DNA of 64,000 nucleotides from Pseudomonadota bacterium (GTDB lineage: Bacteria; Pseudomonadota; Alphaproteobacteria; SHVZ01). The notes under the pieces are model-generated. The model was not told the DNA's origin. It did not search any database and was given only the letters and a program-made list of their open reading frames with translations. Made by a program: the position numbers and the translations under genes. Location of the stretch: assembly GCA_016195085.1 (NCBI GenBank), contig JACQAG010000039.1:124001-188000 (forward strand), in the 5' to 3' direction. This document shows, in pieces, positions 62,633-64,000 of this stretch (within the stretch, counting starts at the first letter, position 1; the number at the start of each line of letters is the position of its first letter).

Positions 62633-63460
62633 TCACCTGATCCCGGCGCGCATGAAGCTCTGCACGAATTGCCGCTGGAACAACAGGAAGGCGATGAGCA
62701 GCGGTGCCGCGGTGAGCAGCGTGGCTGCGGTGATGATCGACCAGTCGATGCCCTGGTCGACCATGGCGAAGACCGAGAGCCCGACGGTGACCGGCCTGGT
62801 GGTGACCGAATTGGTGATGATCAGCGGCCAGAGGAAGTTGTTCCAATGGTAGCTGACCGACACCAAGCCATAGGCGATGTAGACCGGCTTCGCCAAGGGC
62901 ACATAGACGCGCCATAGGAGCCCGAGGAACGAAGCACCTTCCACCCTTGCCGCTTCGTCCAGCTCCGTCGGCACGGTCTTGAAGGTCTGGCGCAAGAGGA
63001 AGATGCCGAAGGCCGACGCCATATAGGGAAGCCCGATGGCGAGCACGGTGTCGACCAGGCCAAGCCAGCGCATGGTGCGGTAGTTCTCGACGATGAGCAC
63101 GTCCGGCATGATCATGAGCTGCACCAGGACCAGCGCGAACATCACCTCACGGCCGAAGAAGGCGAAGCGGGCGAAGGCATAGGCCGCCAAGGTGCAGAGC
63201 ACCAGCTGGCCCGCGAGCACGCTGGTCACCAATAGGAAGCTATTGAGGAAGTAGCGCGCGAAGGGTGCCGCCTCCCAGGCGTTGGCGAAATTCTCCAAGG
63301 TGAGCGGTGCTGAGAGATCGAAATGGGCGGCGTACTGCCCGGGGTGGAAGGCGGTCCACACGGCATAGACCAGCGGCAATGCCCAGATGAGCGCCAAGAG
63401 CCAGGCGCCCAGCGTCTCGAACGCGTGGGCGAGACCGCGCTCCTGAACGATGCCGGTCAT
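62633..63460 (-). CDS. Carbohydrate ABC transporter permease (UgpE/MalG family)
   Basis: This 275-residue inner-membrane permease has six helices, the family opening WALPLVYAVWTAFHPGQY, and the coupling loop DEAARVEGASFLGLLWRVYVPLAKP (EAA motif). It follows a UgpA/MalF-type permease with an ATGA overlap and would form a heterodimer with it. The usual substrates are glycerol-3-phosphate or sugars. Binding-protein and ATPase genes, if present, lie beyond the right edge. Confidence 0.92.
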   Translation of the reverse strand: MTGIVQERGLAHAFETLGAWLLALIWALPLVYAVWTAFHPGQYAAHFDLSAPLTLENFANAWEAAPFARYFLNSFLLVTSVLAGQLVLCTLAAYAFARFAFFGREVMFALVLVQLMIMPDVLIVENYRTMRWLGLVDTVLAIGLPYMASAFGIFLLRQTFKTVPTELDEAARVEGASFLGLLWRVYVPLAKPVYIAYGLVSVSYHWNNFLWPLIITNSVTTRPVTVGLSVFAMVDQGIDWSIITAATLLTAAPLLIAFLLFQRQFVQSFMRAGIR

Positions 63461-64000
63461 CGGTAGTGCACGCGGCGATCGAGGGTGAAGAATTGGCCCA
63501 GCGCCAGAACCGCGAGGATGGCGAGCAGCACCACGGTCAGGGCGGCGCCGTAGCCGGTGTCGAGATAGCGGAAGGCGACCTGGTAGATATAGAAGAGCAG
63601 GAGCGAGGTCGCGTTGTCGGGGCCGCCCCTCGTCATCACCACGACATGGTCGACCAGGCGGAAGGAGTTGATGACGGCATTAACCAGCACGAACAAGGTC
63701 GTCGGCATCAGCAGGGGAAAGGTGACGCGGCGGAAGATGGTGACGCGGTCCGCACCTTCCAGCGCCGCCGCCTCGATGAGGTTGGGCGGGATCTGCTGGA
63801 GGGCGGCCAGGTAGAAGATCATGAAGAAGCCCGCTTCCTTCCACACCGTCACCGCCATGAGCGCGCCCAACGCGGTCGAGCGGGTGCCCAGCCAATTGTG
63901 CGCCGTGCCGGTCAGCGGCTTCAGGAACTGGTCGAGGAGGCCGTAGTCCGGCGTGTAGAAGAACAGCCAGATATTGGCGACCGCGATCATCGGCAGCACG
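63457..64000 (-). CDS. Carbohydrate ABC transporter permease (UgpA/MalF family), cut by the window edge
   Basis: The visible 180 residues are the C-terminal two-thirds of an inner-membrane permease, and the start lies beyond base 64000. The coupling loop IEAAALEGADRVTIFRRVTFPLL is clear, with FRLVDHVVVMTRGGPDNAT after it, a typical UgpA/MalF segment. Its TGA overlaps the start of the next permease. The operon direction is leftward, so the rest of the system should be to the right. Confidence 0.92.
   Translation of the reverse strand, partial: VLPMIAVANIWLFFYTPDYGLLDQFLKPLTGTAHNWLGTRSTALGALMAVTVWKEAGFFMIFYLAALQQIPPNLIEAAALEGADRVTIFRRVTFPLLMPTTLFVLVNAVINSFRLVDHVVVMTRGGPDNATSLLLFYIYQVAFRYLDTGYGAALTVVLLAILAVLALGQFFTLDRRVHYR

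Overview
The window is about two-thirds GC, densely coded, and has the gene style of a soil or rhizosphere alphaproteobacterium. Supporting this are many ABC and TRAP importers for organic anions, peptides and amino acids, several enolase-superfamily dehydratases, a glutathione-dependent formaldehyde pathway, an MlotiK1-like cyclic-nucleotide-gated potassium channel, and GC-rich palindromic intergenic repeats of the type common in Rhizobiales and Rhodospirillales. The genus cannot be fixed from the sequence. I see no rRNA, tRNA, CRISPR array, integrase or transposase.

Layout, left part. 1-2300: the 3' part of a hybrid histidine kinase and a CheY-like regulator. 2408-8245: a sulfatase divergent from a sulfonate/sulfate-ester type ABC importer, with fragments of an oligopeptide ABC ATPase tail at both edges. 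8238-13305: a VOC protein, a low-GC HEPN-like gene, an amidase, an aldo/keto reductase and a serine hydrolase. 13379-21300: a phytanoyl-CoA-type dioxygenase, a reductase/aldolase/dehydrogenase operon, an SDR and a DctPQM TRAP transporter. 21681-26060: a second dioxygenase, a decayed sugar isomerase and the formaldehyde trio (gfa, adhC, fghA). 26173-32948: a P1 peptidase, a MATE exporter, an enolase-superfamily enzyme, an EamA exporter, a PuuE-like deacetylase and an SDR.

Layout, right part. 32997-35233 is a low-GC two-gene module (Schlafen AlbA_2/RecG-like protein plus ParA-like ATPase). It is followed at once by a displaced SDR 3' end. 35369-41334: amino-acid-type binding proteins and permeases, a DUF2817 remnant, the potassium channel and a 3-hydroxyisobutyrate-dehydrogenase-like enzyme. 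41441-51209: murA, an acetyltransferase, peptide permeases and binding protein, then anmK, a serine hydrolase, murQ and nagA, which together look like a cell-wall recycling locus. 51238-53472: an NfeD/stomatin pair. 53600-60853: a DSD1-like enzyme, an M81 peptidase, an orphan peptide-binding protein, a gamma-glutamyltransferase and a D-tartrate dehydratase. 60952-61609: a ribbon-helix-helix/PIN toxin-antitoxin pair, followed at once by a displaced tartrate-dehydratase 3' end. 61750-64000: an exported carbonic anhydrase and two sugar ABC permeases, the second cut by the window edge.

The most unusual feature is that two unrelated accessory modules have the same architecture: intact gene, then cargo, then a diverged same-strand copy of that gene's last 43-44 codons, with no recombinase. 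This resembles the known e14/icd arrangement on a much smaller scale. Several other genes are broken by internal deletions. Three importers have no ATPase gene beside them.
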